This document shows, piece after piece, positions 1 to 7,841 of a DNA stretch of 22,315 nt. Numbering within the stretch: position 1 is the first letter of the stretch; each line of letters begins with the position of its first letter. Below the pieces are notes generated by a model. The model was not told the origin of the DNA. It saw nothing but the letters and a program-made list of their open reading frames with translations, and did not search any database. The DNA is from an uncultured Lachnospiraceae bacterium (lineage in GTDB: Bacteria; Bacillota; Clostridia; Lachnospirales; Lachnospiraceae), in the NCBI GenBank assembly GCA_910580005.1, contig CAJTXH010000038.1, forward strand, positions 1 to 22,315, given 5' to 3'. The position numbers were made by a program, and so were the translations under genes.

Positions 1-20
1 AGTGCTGAAAGCACTGATTT

Positions 21-52
21 GTTACTATGAAGCCGTAAGGCTGAATAGTAAC
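21..52. repeat. Palindromic hairpin with tandem G-A mismatch
   Basis: The arms GTTACTAT (21-28) and ATAGTAAC (45-52) are perfect complements, followed inward by a GA/GA internal loop, the pairs AGCC (31-34) and GGCT (39-42), and a GTAA tetraloop (35-38). Its right arm, 39-52, matches 11 of 14 bases of the right terminal repeat of the insertion at 11444-11618. It may therefore be a relic or relative of the same repeat family, or a structured RNA tail from whatever lies upstream. A second small hairpin, AGTGCT-GAA-AGCACT, sits at 1-15. Function unknown. Confidence 0.45.
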
Positions 53-96
53 AACGAACGTGTGAGCATATCAAAAAACACTTGCATTTCTCCCGC

Positions 97-113
97 AGTA
101 GTGATACACTACT
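97..113. promoter_or_regulatory. 17-bp dyad, possible operator
   Basis: AGTAGTG-ATA-CACTACT is a perfect 7-bp inverted repeat around a 3-base centre. A weak promoter-like pair, TTGCAT (82-87) and TACACT (105-110) with 17-base spacing, overlaps it, so the dyad could be a repressor site on that promoter. It could also be only a small RNA hairpin. No regulator gene is visible nearby. Confidence 0.3.
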
Positions 114-139
114 AAAGTATAAACATGGTAATTATTAGT

Positions 140-168
140 AAGAGTGGACATACGTCCACTCTTTAATT
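140..168 (+). terminator. Intrinsic terminator upstream of rimP
   Basis: The perfect 10-bp stem AAGAGTGGAC (140-149) and GTCCACTCTT (154-163) closes on a 4-base loop and runs into a T-rich tail ending in TTAATTTT. It would end transcription entering from upstream, or act as an attenuator for the rimP operon if the weak promoter near 82-110 is real. Confidence 0.7.
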
Positions 169-181
169 TTGCGCCAGCCCG

Positions 182-210
182 TTTAAACTATTAAAATTAA
201 AAACTATACT
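182..210 (+). promoter_or_regulatory. Candidate promoter of the rimP-nusA-infB operon
   Basis: A -35-like TTTAAA (182-187) and a -10 TATACT (205-210, 5 of 6 consensus) are separated by 17 bases. It lies just after the terminator and about 30 bases before the rimP start. The surrounding sequence is very AT-rich, so chance matches are possible. Confidence 0.45.
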
Positions 211-239
211 AAAAAATTATTAATGATAGAAAAGAGGTA

Positions 240-743
240 ATGCACTTGGTTAAACATGAGGAATATGAAAAACGCACGGAAAAACTTTTAGAGCCAGTTA
301 TGGAGGCAAATAATTTTGAGCTTGTTGATGTTGAGTATGTAAAGGAAGCGGGCAACTGGTATTTACGTGCCTATATTGACAAAGAAGGGGGAATTACCCT
401 GGATGACTGTGAGATGGTAAACCGTACATTAAGTGATATTATGGACAGGGAAGATTTTATAGATGAGTCATATATACTTGAGGTAAGTTCACCAGGGCTT
501 GGCAGGCAGTTAAAGAAGGAAAAAGATTTCAGGCGCAGCATTGGCAGTGATGTTGATATAAAATTCTATAAGGCAAGGAAGATTCCTTGTGGCAAAAATG
601 GAAAAGAGGTTTCTGTAAAAGAGGTTACAGGAATGTTAAAAGCTTTTACAGATAAAACAATTACAATAAAAACAGGTTTTTCGGAGGATTATGAAATACC
701 CCGTGCAGAGATTTCTACGGTCAGGCTGGCTATAGATTTTTAA
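240..743 (+). CDS. rimP: Ribosome maturation factor RimP
   Basis: A 167-residue protein of the RimP (YlxS/DUF150) family, needed for maturation of the small ribosomal subunit. The N-terminal domain contains ELVDVEYVKE and the typical LEVSSPGLGR stretch near residues 81-90; the C-terminal SH3-like domain ends in the usual strand pattern with EISTVRLAIDF. Length is close to the usual 150-160. Position directly before nusA is the standard Firmicutes arrangement. Start choice is uncertain: AGAGG at 233-237 is only 2 bases from the ATG at 240 but a normal 8 bases from an in-frame TTG at 246, so the true start may be the TTG (165 residues). Confidence 0.93.
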   Translation: MHLVKHEEYEKRTEKLLEPVMEANNFELVDVEYVKEAGNWYLRAYIDKEGGITLDDCEMVNRTLSDIMDREDFIDESYILEVSSPGLGRQLKKEKDFRRSIGSDVDIKFYKARKIPCGKNGKEVSVKEVTGMLKAFTDKTITIKTGFSEDYEIPRAEISTVRLAIDF

Positions 744-779
744 AAAACAATATGCGGAAATAAGGAGGAAAATAGAAAA

Positions 780-1865
780 ATGGCAGCAAGGAAGACTAAG
801 TCTACAAGAAATGAATGTTCAGAACTTATAGAAGCGTTAAATGCGATTGAAAAGGAAAAGCAGATTAGTAAGGAAGTTATTTTGGAAGCTATTGAAAATT
901 CACTTCTGGCAGCCTGCAAAAACCAATATGGAAAATCAGAAAATATAAAGGTAAATATTAACCGTGAAACTGGCGAGGTCAAAGTTTACGCAGAGAAGGT
1001 TGTTGTAGAAGATGATGAGATTGAGGACGGAACAGAGCAGATTGGAATTACAGAAGCAATTTTAAGATATGATGTGCATGATATTGGTGGGATTGTTTCT
1101 ATTGAGGTAACACCAAAGAATTTCGGGCGTATTGCAGCACAGAAAGCGAAGCAGGTTGTTGTGCAGAAGATACGTGAAGAAGAAAGGAAAGTCCTTTATA
1201 TACAATATCTTGAAAAAGAGAGAGAAGTAATAACCGGAATTGTACAGCGTTATAGTGGCAAGAATGTATGTATAAACCTTGGCAAAGTTGATGCGGTACT
1301 TATGGAAAGTGAACAAGTAAAGGGAGAGTATTTCAAACCCACAGAACATATAAAACTTTATGTAGTGGAGGTAAAGGATACGCCAAAAGGGCCGAGGATT
1401 ACAGTGTCACGCACACATCCTGAGTTTGTTAAGAGGCTGTTTGAAGAAGAAGTTACTGAGATACAGGATGGGACAGTGGAAATCAGGAGCATTGCAAGAG
1501 AGGCAGGCTCACGTACTAAAATGGCTGTGTCAGCAGATAACCCGAATGTAGACCCTGTAGGTGCATGTGTTGGGATAAATGGCAGCCGCGTTAATGCGAT
1601 TGTTGAAGAACTTAAAGGAGAAAAGATTGATATAATAACATGGAGCGATTCCCCTGCAGTCCTTATTGAAAATGCACTAAGCCCTGCAAAGGTTTTTTCT
1701 GTGGAAGCAAATGAAGAGGAAAAGACAGCACATGTCATTGTTCCGGAGAACCAGTTGTCACTTGCTATCGGAAAGGAAGGACAGAATGCAAGGCTTGCTG
1801 CAAAACTTACAGGTTATAAAATAGATATCAAATGTGAAAAGGAGGAAATCCCAGACATATTTTAA
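780..1865 (+). CDS. nusA: Transcription termination/antitermination factor NusA
   Basis: A 361-residue NusA of the short Firmicutes form, lacking the C-terminal acidic repeats of proteobacterial NusA. It binds RNA polymerase and nascent RNA and modulates pausing, termination and antitermination. Domains in order: the polymerase-binding N-terminal domain (about 1-130), an S1 RNA-binding domain (about 149-212, ITGIVQRYSGKNVCINLG), KH1 (about 218-290, with GACVGINGSR at 261-270) and KH2 (about 315-351, with AIGKEGQNAR at 329-338). AAGGAGG at 762-768 lies 11 bases before the ATG. It follows rimP after 36 bases and precedes ylxR after 23, consistent with one operon. Confidence 0.98.
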   Translation: MAARKTKSTRNECSELIEALNAIEKEKQISKEVILEAIENSLLAACKNQYGKSENIKVNINRETGEVKVYAEKVVVEDDEIEDGTEQIGITEAILRYDVHDIGGIVSIEVTPKNFGRIAAQKAKQVVVQKIREEERKVLYIQYLEKEREVITGIVQRYSGKNVCINLGKVDAVLMESEQVKGEYFKPTEHIKLYVVEVKDTPKGPRITVSRTHPEFVKRLFEEEVTEIQDGTVEIRSIAREAGSRTKMAVSADNPNVDPVGACVGINGSRVNAIVEELKGEKIDIITWSDSPAVLIENALSPAKVFSVEANEEEKTAHVIVPENQLSLAIGKEGQNARLAAKLTGYKIDIKCEKEEIPDIF

Positions 1866-1888
1866 TATAAATAAGGAGGTGTGCCTTT

Positions 1889-2179
1889 ATGGGAACTAAA
1901 AATACCCTGCGTACAAGGAAAATTCCTATGCGCCAGTGTACTGGATGTGGTGTGCGCAAAGAAAAAAAAGAACTTATAAGGATAATAAAAACACCAGAAG
2001 ATTTAATTGAAGTTGATTTTACAGGAAAGAAAAACGGCAGGGGAGCATATATATGTAATTCAGTGGAATGTTTAAAAACTGCAGAGAAGCGCAAGTCGCT
2101 GGAACGTTCCCTAAAGACTGCTATTCCTGCAGAAGTGTACAAAGAGCTTGAAAAGGAGATGATGGGCAGTGAAGAATGA
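1889..2179 (+). CDS. ylxR: YlxR/RnpM family RNA-binding protein (DUF448)
   Basis: A 96-residue protein of the YlxR (DUF448) family. It shows the family core MRQCTGCGVRK (CxxC at residues 17 and 20) and KNGRGAYIC (48-56), which form the nucleic-acid binding surface. In Bacillus subtilis the homologue is reported to act as a regulator of RNase P (RnpM). Ribosome binding site AAGGAGGTG at 1872-1880. Its end overlaps the next gene by 11 bases, implying translational coupling to ylxQ. The nusA-ylxR-ylxQ-infB order is the standard one. Confidence 0.95.
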   Translation: MGTKNTLRTRKIPMRQCTGCGVRKEKKELIRIIKTPEDLIEVDFTGKKNGRGAYICNSVECLKTAEKRKSLERSLKTAIPAEVYKELEKEMMGSEE

Positions 2180-2471
2180 CAACGCCCTTCTTATGCTGGG
2201 GATGGCAGCGAAGGCGGGAAAAGTAGCAAGTGGTGAGTTTATGACGGAAAACGCTGTTAAATCAAGGGAAGCCGCCCTTGTCATTGTGGCAGAGGATGCT
2301 TCAGATAATACAAAGAAGAAGTTTATAAATATGTGCGGGTATTATAAAATACCGGTAAAGATCCATGGAATGAAAGAGGAGCTTGGAAAGTTTACAGGAA
2401 AAGAATTCCGTGCATCCCTGGCAGTTACTGATAAAGGCCTTGCACAAGCGGTTATGAAGAAAATGGACTAG
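2169..2471 (+). CDS. ylxQ: YlxQ, L7Ae/L30e-family RNA-binding protein
   Basis: A 100-residue protein of the ribosomal L7Ae/L30e/S12e family, which binds kink-turn RNA. Typical features are LGMAAKAGKVASGE near the N-terminus, the ALVIVAEDASDNTKKK strand-helix unit and a final AVTDKGLAQAV segment. It starts with GTG at 2169 inside the end of ylxR; AAAAGGAGA at about 2151-2159 is the ribosome binding site, which lies in the ylxR coding sequence. Its RNA target in this organism is not evident. Confidence 0.92.
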   Translation: MKNDNALLMLGMAAKAGKVASGEFMTENAVKSREAALVIVAEDASDNTKKKFINMCGYYKIPVKIHGMKEELGKFTGKEFRASLAVTDKGLAQAVMKKMD

Positions 2472-2487
2472 GAGGTCATAGGAACGT

Positions 2488-5382
2488 ATGGCAAAAATGA
2501 AGATATATGAAATTGCAAGAAGTATGCAGGAAAAACTTCCTGATATAAAAAGTAAGGATTTAGTGAAGTTTTTACAGGAAAACGGGTTTGAGGCTAAAAG
2601 TGCGCAAAGCACTATAGAGGATAGCGCAATAGCATTTCTGCTTAAAAATTTCAGTCAGCTTGCTGCAAGAAAAGAAAGCAAACCTGTTAAGGCAGACCAG
2701 CCTGCAAAAACAAATAAGCAGAATAACAGTAAAAAGGGCAAACAAGCCAAAGATTTTGTTAGTAAACCTGCAAACCAGCAGGAAGCAGTAAAAGCAGAAG
2801 AAGTAAAGACTGGTGCAGATGTGGAAAAGCCTGTTGTGGAGAATACATCAAATCCACAGCCTGCAAACCAGCAGAAAGAAGAAACCCATAAAAAAGAGGA
2901 AGTTAAACCAGAGGTTATTGTAATTACTGCTGAAGAAAGTATTAAATATGCAAAAGATGATAAAGAGACAGGCAGCAAAGATAATAATTTAAAGAAAGAA
3001 ATTAATAAAAAAGAAGGCAATAATAAAGAAACTAAGGAAAATGTAACAGAAACAAAGCAGGAAACTGCAAACGGGAAAAGGGATAACATGAACCAGAACG
3101 GACAAAATAATAAGGGTAATAATTATAACAACCGTAGTAATAATAACAGTAATGGTAACCGCAACAATAATAACCGTAATAATAACAATGGCGGGCGTGA
3201 TAACCATGGCAATAACAATAACCGTGATAACCGCCGCAGGGATAACAATAACAGGAACAACAGCAGGACTGATAACCGCAATGGCGGGCGTGATAACAGG
3301 GGCAAAGATGGTTATAATAACAGCCAGCAAAGGGACGGCCGCAGGGATAATAATAACCGCAGGGATAACCGTAGCGGGCGTGATAACAGGGGAAGTGCAG
3401 CATCTCCAATGGATTCAATGAAATCTGAGGTTAAGCAGTCACGCCAGCAGCGCGCTAATAAGGACTCAAGAAGTGCAAAACAGAAGTATGGCAAGAACCG
3501 TGACAGGGACGATATGGAAAATGAAGTATTTATGCAGCAGAAGAACCATAAAAAGAAGGACCCTGACCGCAGAGGTGCATTTATTAAGCCAGAACCTGTT
3601 GCTAAACCTGCTGAGCCGGAAGATGGCATCAGGACAATAACACTTCCTGAGAAAATGACTATTAAAGAACTTTCAGATACAATGAAAGTCCAGGCATCAA
3701 CTGTTATTAAGAAGCTTTTCCTGCGTGGCCAGGTTGTTACACTGAACCATGAAATAACATTTGAAGAGGCAGAGGAAATTGCGCTTGAATATAACTGTAT
3801 AGCTGAACAGGAGGAAAAGGTTGATTTAATAGCAGAAATCCTTAAGGAAGATGAGGAAGACGAAGCACTTATGAAACAGCGTCCTCCAGTTGTATGTGTA
3901 ATGGGCCATGTAGACCATGGTAAAACATCACTGCTGGATGCTATACGTGAAACACATGTGACATCACGTGAAGCAGGCGGCATTACGCAGCATATTGGTG
4001 CATATGTTACAGAAATCAATGGCAATAAGATAACATTCCTTGATACACCAGGGCATGAAGCATTTACTTCAATGCGTATGAGGGGTGCACAGTCTACAGA
4101 TATTGCAATACTTGTAGTTGCAGCGGACGACGGTGTAATGCCGCAGACAGTAGAGGCTATAAGCCATGCTAAGGCAGCGGGTGTTGAAATTATAGTAGCT
4201 GTCAATAAGATTGATAAGCCAAGTGCTAATATTGAAAGGGTAAAACAGGAACTTGTGGAACATGGGCTTGTTGCAGAAGACTGGGGTGGTGATACAGTAT
4301 TTGTACCAGTGTCTGCACATACAAAAGAGGGTATTGAGAACCTTCTTGAAATGATTATACTGACAGCAGAAGTGCTTGAGCTTAAAGCAAATCCAAACCG
4401 CAAGGCAAGGGGGGTTGTTATAGAAGCACAGCTTGATAAGGGGCGTGGTCCAGTCGCTACAGTGCTTGTACAGAAGGGTACACTACGTGTAGGTGACAAT
4501 ATTGCTGTAGGTTCTGCATATGGTAAAATACGTGCAATGATGGATGACAAGGGCCAGAGGGTTAAGGAAGCAAAGCCTTCTACACCTGTAGAAATACTTG
4601 GCCTCCATGATGTACCAGATGCTGGCGAAATATTTATGGCAACTGAAAATGACAAAGAGGCAAGGAATATTGCTGAAACGTATATTGAACAGGGCAGGGA
4701 GAAGCTGCTTGATGATACAAAAGCCAAACTTACACTTGATGGTCTGTTCTCACAGATAAAGGCGGGCAATATTAAAGAATTAAACCTTATTGTAAAAGCA
4801 GATGTGCAGGGGTCAGTTGAAGCTGTAAAACAGAGCCTGTTAAAACTTAGCAATGAAGAAGTTGCTGTGCGCATTATACATGGTGCAGTTGGTGCAATTA
4901 ATGAATCTGATGTGTCACTTGCAAGTGCTTCCAATGCGATAATAATAGGATTTAATGTAAGACCTGATAATACAGCAAAAGAGATTTCTGAAAGGGAGAA
5001 AGTGGATGTACGCCTTTACAAAGTAATCTACAATGCTATTGAAGATATAGAAGCAGCTATGAAGGGCATGCTTGACCCTGAATATGAAGAAAAGGTACTT
5101 GGCCATCTTGAAGTGCGCCAGACATTTAAGGCTTCAGGTGTAGGTGTTATTGCTGGTTCATATGTGCTTGACGGCAAAATTATCCGTGGATGCAAAGCCA
5201 GGGTTACACGTGACGGAGAACTTTTATTTGATGGTGAGCTTGCATCTCTTAAGAGATTTAAAGATGATGTAAAGGAAGTTGCAACAGGTTACGAATGTGG
5301 GCTTGTATTTGAAGGATTTAACGATATCAAAGTAGAAGATAAGGTAGAGGCATATACAATGGTAGAAGTGCCACGCACTTAA
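2488..5382 (+). CDS. infB: Translation initiation factor IF-2
   Basis: A 964-residue initiation factor 2, the GTPase that places initiator tRNA on the ribosome. An IF2_N helical module is at the N-terminus (about 1-55), followed by a Lys/Glu-rich linker and an Asn/Arg/Gly-rich low-complexity stretch at residues 201-301. A second IF2_N module is near 385-445. The GTPase domain carries GHVDHGKT (G1, 473-480), GGITQHIGAY (G2), DTPGHE (G3), NKID (G4) and SAH (G5), followed by domains II-IV ending in VEAYTMVEVPRT. TAGGAGG at 2470-2476 precedes the ATG. It is longer than many clostridial IF-2 proteins because of the disordered insert. Confidence 0.98.
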   Translation: MAKMKIYEIARSMQEKLPDIKSKDLVKFLQENGFEAKSAQSTIEDSAIAFLLKNFSQLAARKESKPVKADQPAKTNKQNNSKKGKQAKDFVSKPANQQEAVKAEEVKTGADVEKPVVENTSNPQPANQQKEETHKKEEVKPEVIVITAEESIKYAKDDKETGSKDNNLKKEINKKEGNNKETKENVTETKQETANGKRDNMNQNGQNNKGNNYNNRSNNNSNGNRNNNNRNNNNGGRDNHGNNNNRDNRRRDNNNRNNSRTDNRNGGRDNRGKDGYNNSQQRDGRRDNNNRRDNRSGRDNRGSAASPMDSMKSEVKQSRQQRANKDSRSAKQKYGKNRDRDDMENEVFMQQKNHKKKDPDRRGAFIKPEPVAKPAEPEDGIRTITLPEKMTIKELSDTMKVQASTVIKKLFLRGQVVTLNHEITFEEAEEIALEYNCIAEQEEKVDLIAEILKEDEEDEALMKQRPPVVCVMGHVDHGKTSLLDAIRETHVTSREAGGITQHIGAYVTEINGNKITFLDTPGHEAFTSMRMRGAQSTDIAILVVAADDGVMPQTVEAISHAKAAGVEIIVAVNKIDKPSANIERVKQELVEHGLVAEDWGGDTVFVPVSAHTKEGIENLLEMIILTAEVLELKANPNRKARGVVIEAQLDKGRGPVATVLVQKGTLRVGDNIAVGSAYGKIRAMMDDKGQRVKEAKPSTPVEILGLHDVPDAGEIFMATENDKEARNIAETYIEQGREKLLDDTKAKLTLDGLFSQIKAGNIKELNLIVKADVQGSVEAVKQSLLKLSNEEVAVRIIHGAVGAINESDVSLASASNAIIIGFNVRPDNTAKEISEREKVDVRLYKVIYNAIEDIEAAMKGMLDPEYEEKVLGHLEVRQTFKASGVGVIAGSYVLDGKIIRGCKARVTRDGELLFDGELASLKRFKDDVKEVATGYECGLVFEGFNDIKVEDKVEAYTMVEVPRT
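3088..3390 (+). repeat. Asn/Arg/Gly-codon repeat tract within infB
   Basis: About 300 bases of degenerate AAT/AAC repeats mixed with CGT/CGC and GGC codons encode a stretch rich in N, R, G and D. The 15-base unit GGCGGGCGTGATAAC occurs at about 3190 and 3283 and with one change near 3375; GCAGGGATAA units alternate with it. The pattern is typical of slippage-prone low-complexity coding sequence and explains several spurious long frames on both strands. Confidence 0.85.
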
Positions 5383-5440
5383 CATTTAAAACCTTTAAAT
5401 GTTATTTACAGATATTGCTATTTGAGCCACCAGAGGTGGC
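5381..5440 (+). promoter_or_regulatory. Tandem hairpins between infB and rbfA
   Basis: The first hairpin is a perfect 10-bp AT-rich stem, AACATTTAAA (5381-5390) with TTTAAATGTT (5394-5403) and a 3-base loop. The second is GCCACC-AGA-GGTGGC (5426-5440) and ends immediately before the GGGGGA ribosome binding site of rbfA. Neither has a good T-tract, so they look like mRNA-processing or translation-tuning structures rather than terminators. The segment ACCAGAGGTGGCAT (5429-5442) recurs with one change at 5884-5897. Confidence 0.5.
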
Positions 5441-5453
5441 ATGGGGGATTTAT

Positions 5454-5828
5454 ATGAGAAAAAACAGTATAAAATACTCACGCATGAATGGGGAAGTCCA
5501 GCGTGAAATCAGCACAATAATTTCAAGGGAGATTAAGGACCCAAGAATACATCCGATGACTTCGGTTGTGTCTGTAGATGTTACACCAGACCTGAAATAT
5601 GCTAAAGTATTTGTCAGTGTTTTAGGAAGTGAAGAGGACAAAGAGAATACACAGAAGGGGCTGGCGAGCGCTTCAGCGCATATACGCTCGCTTCTTGCCA
5701 AATCACTTAACCTGCGTAATACACCAGAACTCACATTTGTTATTGACAATTCAATAGAGTATGGTATAAATATGTCCAAGAAAATAGACGATTTAATGAA
5801 ACAAGAGGAAGAAGCCCGTAAGGACTGA
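5454..5828 (+). CDS. rbfA: 30S ribosome-binding factor A
   Basis: A 124-residue RbfA, a single KH-fold protein that binds the 30S subunit during late maturation of 16S rRNA. The family pattern is clear: RVNGEVQREIS-like N-terminus, ISREIKDPRI, a VTPDLKYAKVFVSVLG strand and LRNTPELTFVIDNSIEYG. The start at 5454 is preferred over an in-frame ATG at 5415 because GGGGGA near 5442 gives normal spacing and the extra 13 residues are not RbfA-like. Rigid conserved position after infB. Confidence 0.95.
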   Translation: MRKNSIKYSRMNGEVQREISTIISREIKDPRIHPMTSVVSVDVTPDLKYAKVFVSVLGSEEDKENTQKGLASASAHIRSLLAKSLNLRNTPELTFVIDNSIEYGINMSKKIDDLMKQEEEARKD

Positions 5829-5835
5829 CATTTTG

Positions 5836-5867
5836 TAATGGCGTAATGCAGGCTTATTACGCCATTA
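5836..5867 (+). terminator. 12-bp perfect hairpin between rbfA and nrnA
   Basis: TAATGGCGTAAT (5836-5847) pairs perfectly with ATTACGCCATTA (5856-5867) around an 8-base loop. What follows, TCTATATTATAG, is not a good T-tract, so if it terminates at all it is likely partial; an RNA-stability or processing role for the polycistronic message is an alternative. Confidence 0.45.
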
Positions 5868-5921
5868 TCTATATTATAGCAGTACCAGTGGTGGCATTCT
5901 TTTAATATAGGAGGTAAATAT

Positions 5922-6869
5922 ATGGGTGAATTAAGAAATATCACTAAAGAAGCAGGCAGTATTATTATTACTGGCCATAAAAGGCCGGATGGCGACTGCA
6001 TAGGTGCATGTATTGCTACATACCACTACCTGAATAGTATATATCAAGATAAAAATATAAAAGTTTATCTTGAAAACATGCCATCAAGGTTTACATTTTT
6101 AGACCCTGGTATGGAAATAGTTTCAACAGAACTGCCTGGCGGACACTTTGATTTGTTTATTGCATTTGACTGTAGTGCACCTGATATGCTTGGAATGGCA
6201 GGAAGCCTTTTTAACAGTTCTAAAACAACAGTGTGCATTGACCACCATATAAGCAATAAAGGTTATGCAAGCAGGAATATTATTGAGCCGTCAGCAAGTT
6301 CCACATGTGAAGTGCTGTATGGGCTTATGGATGAAAGCAGCATATGCCAGAAGGCAGCAGAAGCACTTTATACAGGCATTGTATTTGATACAGGTATATT
6401 CAGTTATTCCAATACATCCAGGAAAACTATGGAGATAGCTGGAAACCTTATGGATAAGGGAATACATTTCTGGGATGATATAGACAGGTGCTTTTACCAG
6501 AGGACATACACGCAGACACAGCTTCTTGGCAGGACGCTTCTTACAAGTATGCTGCTTATGGAAGGCAAATGCATTGTTGCTACAATTACAAAAAGGATGA
6601 TGGAGTTTTATGGTGCAAGCTTAGAGGATGTAGAGGGCATTATAGAACAGTTAAGGATTACAAAGGGTGTAGAGGTTGCAATACTTCTTTATGAAACAGA
6701 AAAACAGGAATATAAAGTCAGCCTGCGTTCTAATAAATATATAGATGTAAGCAAGATTGCTAAATATTTTGGTGGCGGCGGGCACATAAAGGCAGCAGGA
6801 TTTACAATGCGTGGTTCAGCCTATGATGTTATTAATAATATAACAGAACATATAGAAATGCAGTTATAA
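5922..6869 (+). CDS. nrnA: DHH-family nanoRNase / pAp phosphatase NrnA
   Basis: A 315-residue DHH/DHHA1 phosphoesterase of the NrnA type, which degrades very short RNA (2-5 nt) and dephosphorylates pAp. Metal ligands are visible: H19, D23 and D25 in GHKRPDGD, D83 in AFDCS, D107-H108-H109 in the DHH motif and D156 in FDTG. The C-terminal DHHA1 domain has GGGGH (284-288) for substrate binding. A strong AGGAGG lies 7 bases before the start. Placement between rbfA and truB is typical of Firmicutes and couples RNA turnover with ribosome assembly genes. Some cyclic-di-AMP/pApA hydrolases share this fold, but length and context favour NrnA. Confidence 0.93.
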   Translation: MGELRNITKEAGSIIITGHKRPDGDCIGACIATYHYLNSIYQDKNIKVYLENMPSRFTFLDPGMEIVSTELPGGHFDLFIAFDCSAPDMLGMAGSLFNSSKTTVCIDHHISNKGYASRNIIEPSASSTCEVLYGLMDESSICQKAAEALYTGIVFDTGIFSYSNTSRKTMEIAGNLMDKGIHFWDDIDRCFYQRTYTQTQLLGRTLLTSMLLMEGKCIVATITKRMMEFYGASLEDVEGIIEQLRITKGVEVAILLYETEKQEYKVSLRSNKYIDVSKIAKYFGGGGHIKAAGFTMRGSAYDVINNITEHIEMQL

Positions 6870-6883
6870 TAAAAATAGAAATA

Positions 6884-6902
6884 CAGGCATTTCTGCCTGG
6901 GG
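6884..6902 (+). promoter_or_regulatory. Hairpin abutting the truB ribosome binding site
   Basis: CAGGCA-TTTC-TGCCTG (6884-6899) is a perfect 6-bp stem with a tetraloop, followed at once by the GGGG that serves as the truB ribosome binding site (6899-6902). It resembles the arrangement at rbfA and could modulate translation. Confidence 0.4.
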
Positions 6903-6908
6903 TAAGTT

Positions 6909-7811
6909 ATGGATGGAATTATAAATATTTACAAAGAACCTGGTTTTACATCACATGATGTAGTTGCAAAGCTGCGTGGAATACTACACCAGAAGAAAAT
7001 AGGGCATACTGGTACACTTGACCCTGGTGCATCAGGAGTGCTTCCAGTATGTTGCGGCAAGGCAACAAAGGTGTGTGGGCTTTTAACAGACAAGGACAAG
7101 TCCTACCATGCAATATGCCAGCTTGGCATTGAAACAGATACGCAGGATATGTCAGGCAGTGTTATAAGGCAGTGTAGCAGGACAGGGATAACAGAACAGG
7201 ATATAATTAAATGTGCCAGACAGTTTAAAGGCAGGATAATGCAAGTGCCGCCTATGTATTCAGCTTTAAAAGTTAATGGAAAAAAGCTGTATGAGCTTGC
7301 AAGGGAGGGTAAGGTTGTGGACAGGAAGCCAAGGGAAGTAACTATAAATTCCCTGGAAGTTACAGATACAGACTTAAGCCATGGCAGGTTTTCAATGGAT
7401 GTCACATGTTCCAAGGGTACATATATCAGGACTTTATGCCATGATATAGGCATAAAGCTTGGAAATGCTGCTGCTATGGAAAAGCTTGTGCGCACAAGAG
7501 TATCTGTATTTAAAATAGAAGATGCCATAACACTTGGAGAAGTACAGATGATGGCAGAAAACCAGCCAGAAAAGCTTAAAGATTATTTTATGCCTGTTGA
7601 CATGCTGTTTAGCGGATATAAGAAAGCATGGATAAAACCTGCATTTGAAAAAAGCCTTGCCAATGGCAATAAACTTTACAGCAACATGTTTGACAAGATG
7701 GAAGAAGATGTAAAACCGGGTGAAAATATACTTGTGTATAATGGAAATGGCATATTTAAGGCTATATACAAGAAAGAGGAAAGAGAATATAAAGTAAATA
7801 AAATGTTCTAA
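6909..7811 (+). CDS. truB: tRNA pseudouridine(55) synthase
   Basis: A 300-residue TruB, which isomerises U55 in the T-loop of tRNAs. The N-terminal motif DGIINIYKEPGFTSHDVV, the catalytic Asp38 in HTGTLDPGASGVLP, the PPMYSALKVNGKKLYELAR motif and TCSKGTYIRTLCHDIG are all present. Length is normal. It follows nrnA closely (39 bases) and precedes ribF by 30 bases. Its stop codon lies in the loop of a small hairpin (AAAATGTT 7800-7807 with AACATTTT 7813-7820). Confidence 0.97.
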   Translation: MDGIINIYKEPGFTSHDVVAKLRGILHQKKIGHTGTLDPGASGVLPVCCGKATKVCGLLTDKDKSYHAICQLGIETDTQDMSGSVIRQCSRTGITEQDIIKCARQFKGRIMQVPPMYSALKVNGKKLYELAREGKVVDRKPREVTINSLEVTDTDLSHGRFSMDVTCSKGTYIRTLCHDIGIKLGNAAAMEKLVRTRVSVFKIEDAITLGEVQMMAENQPEKLKDYFMPVDMLFSGYKKAWIKPAFEKSLANGNKLYSNMFDKMEEDVKPGENILVYNGNGIFKAIYKKEEREYKVNKMF

Positions 7812-7841
7812 AAACATTTTGGATGGAAGGCTTGGGTTATT

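Noticed and set aside
3088..3390. Repetitive DNA suggestive of a CRISPR array
   Set aside because: The repeats are short, irregular, in frame and code for an Asn/Arg/Gly tract of IF-2; there are no regular spacers.
3312..4934. Long 540-codon open frame on the minus strand opposite infB
   Set aside because: It is antisense to conserved IF-2 domains, has Ser/Thr-rich low-information sequence and no ribosome binding site or family resemblance; it arises from infB codon bias.
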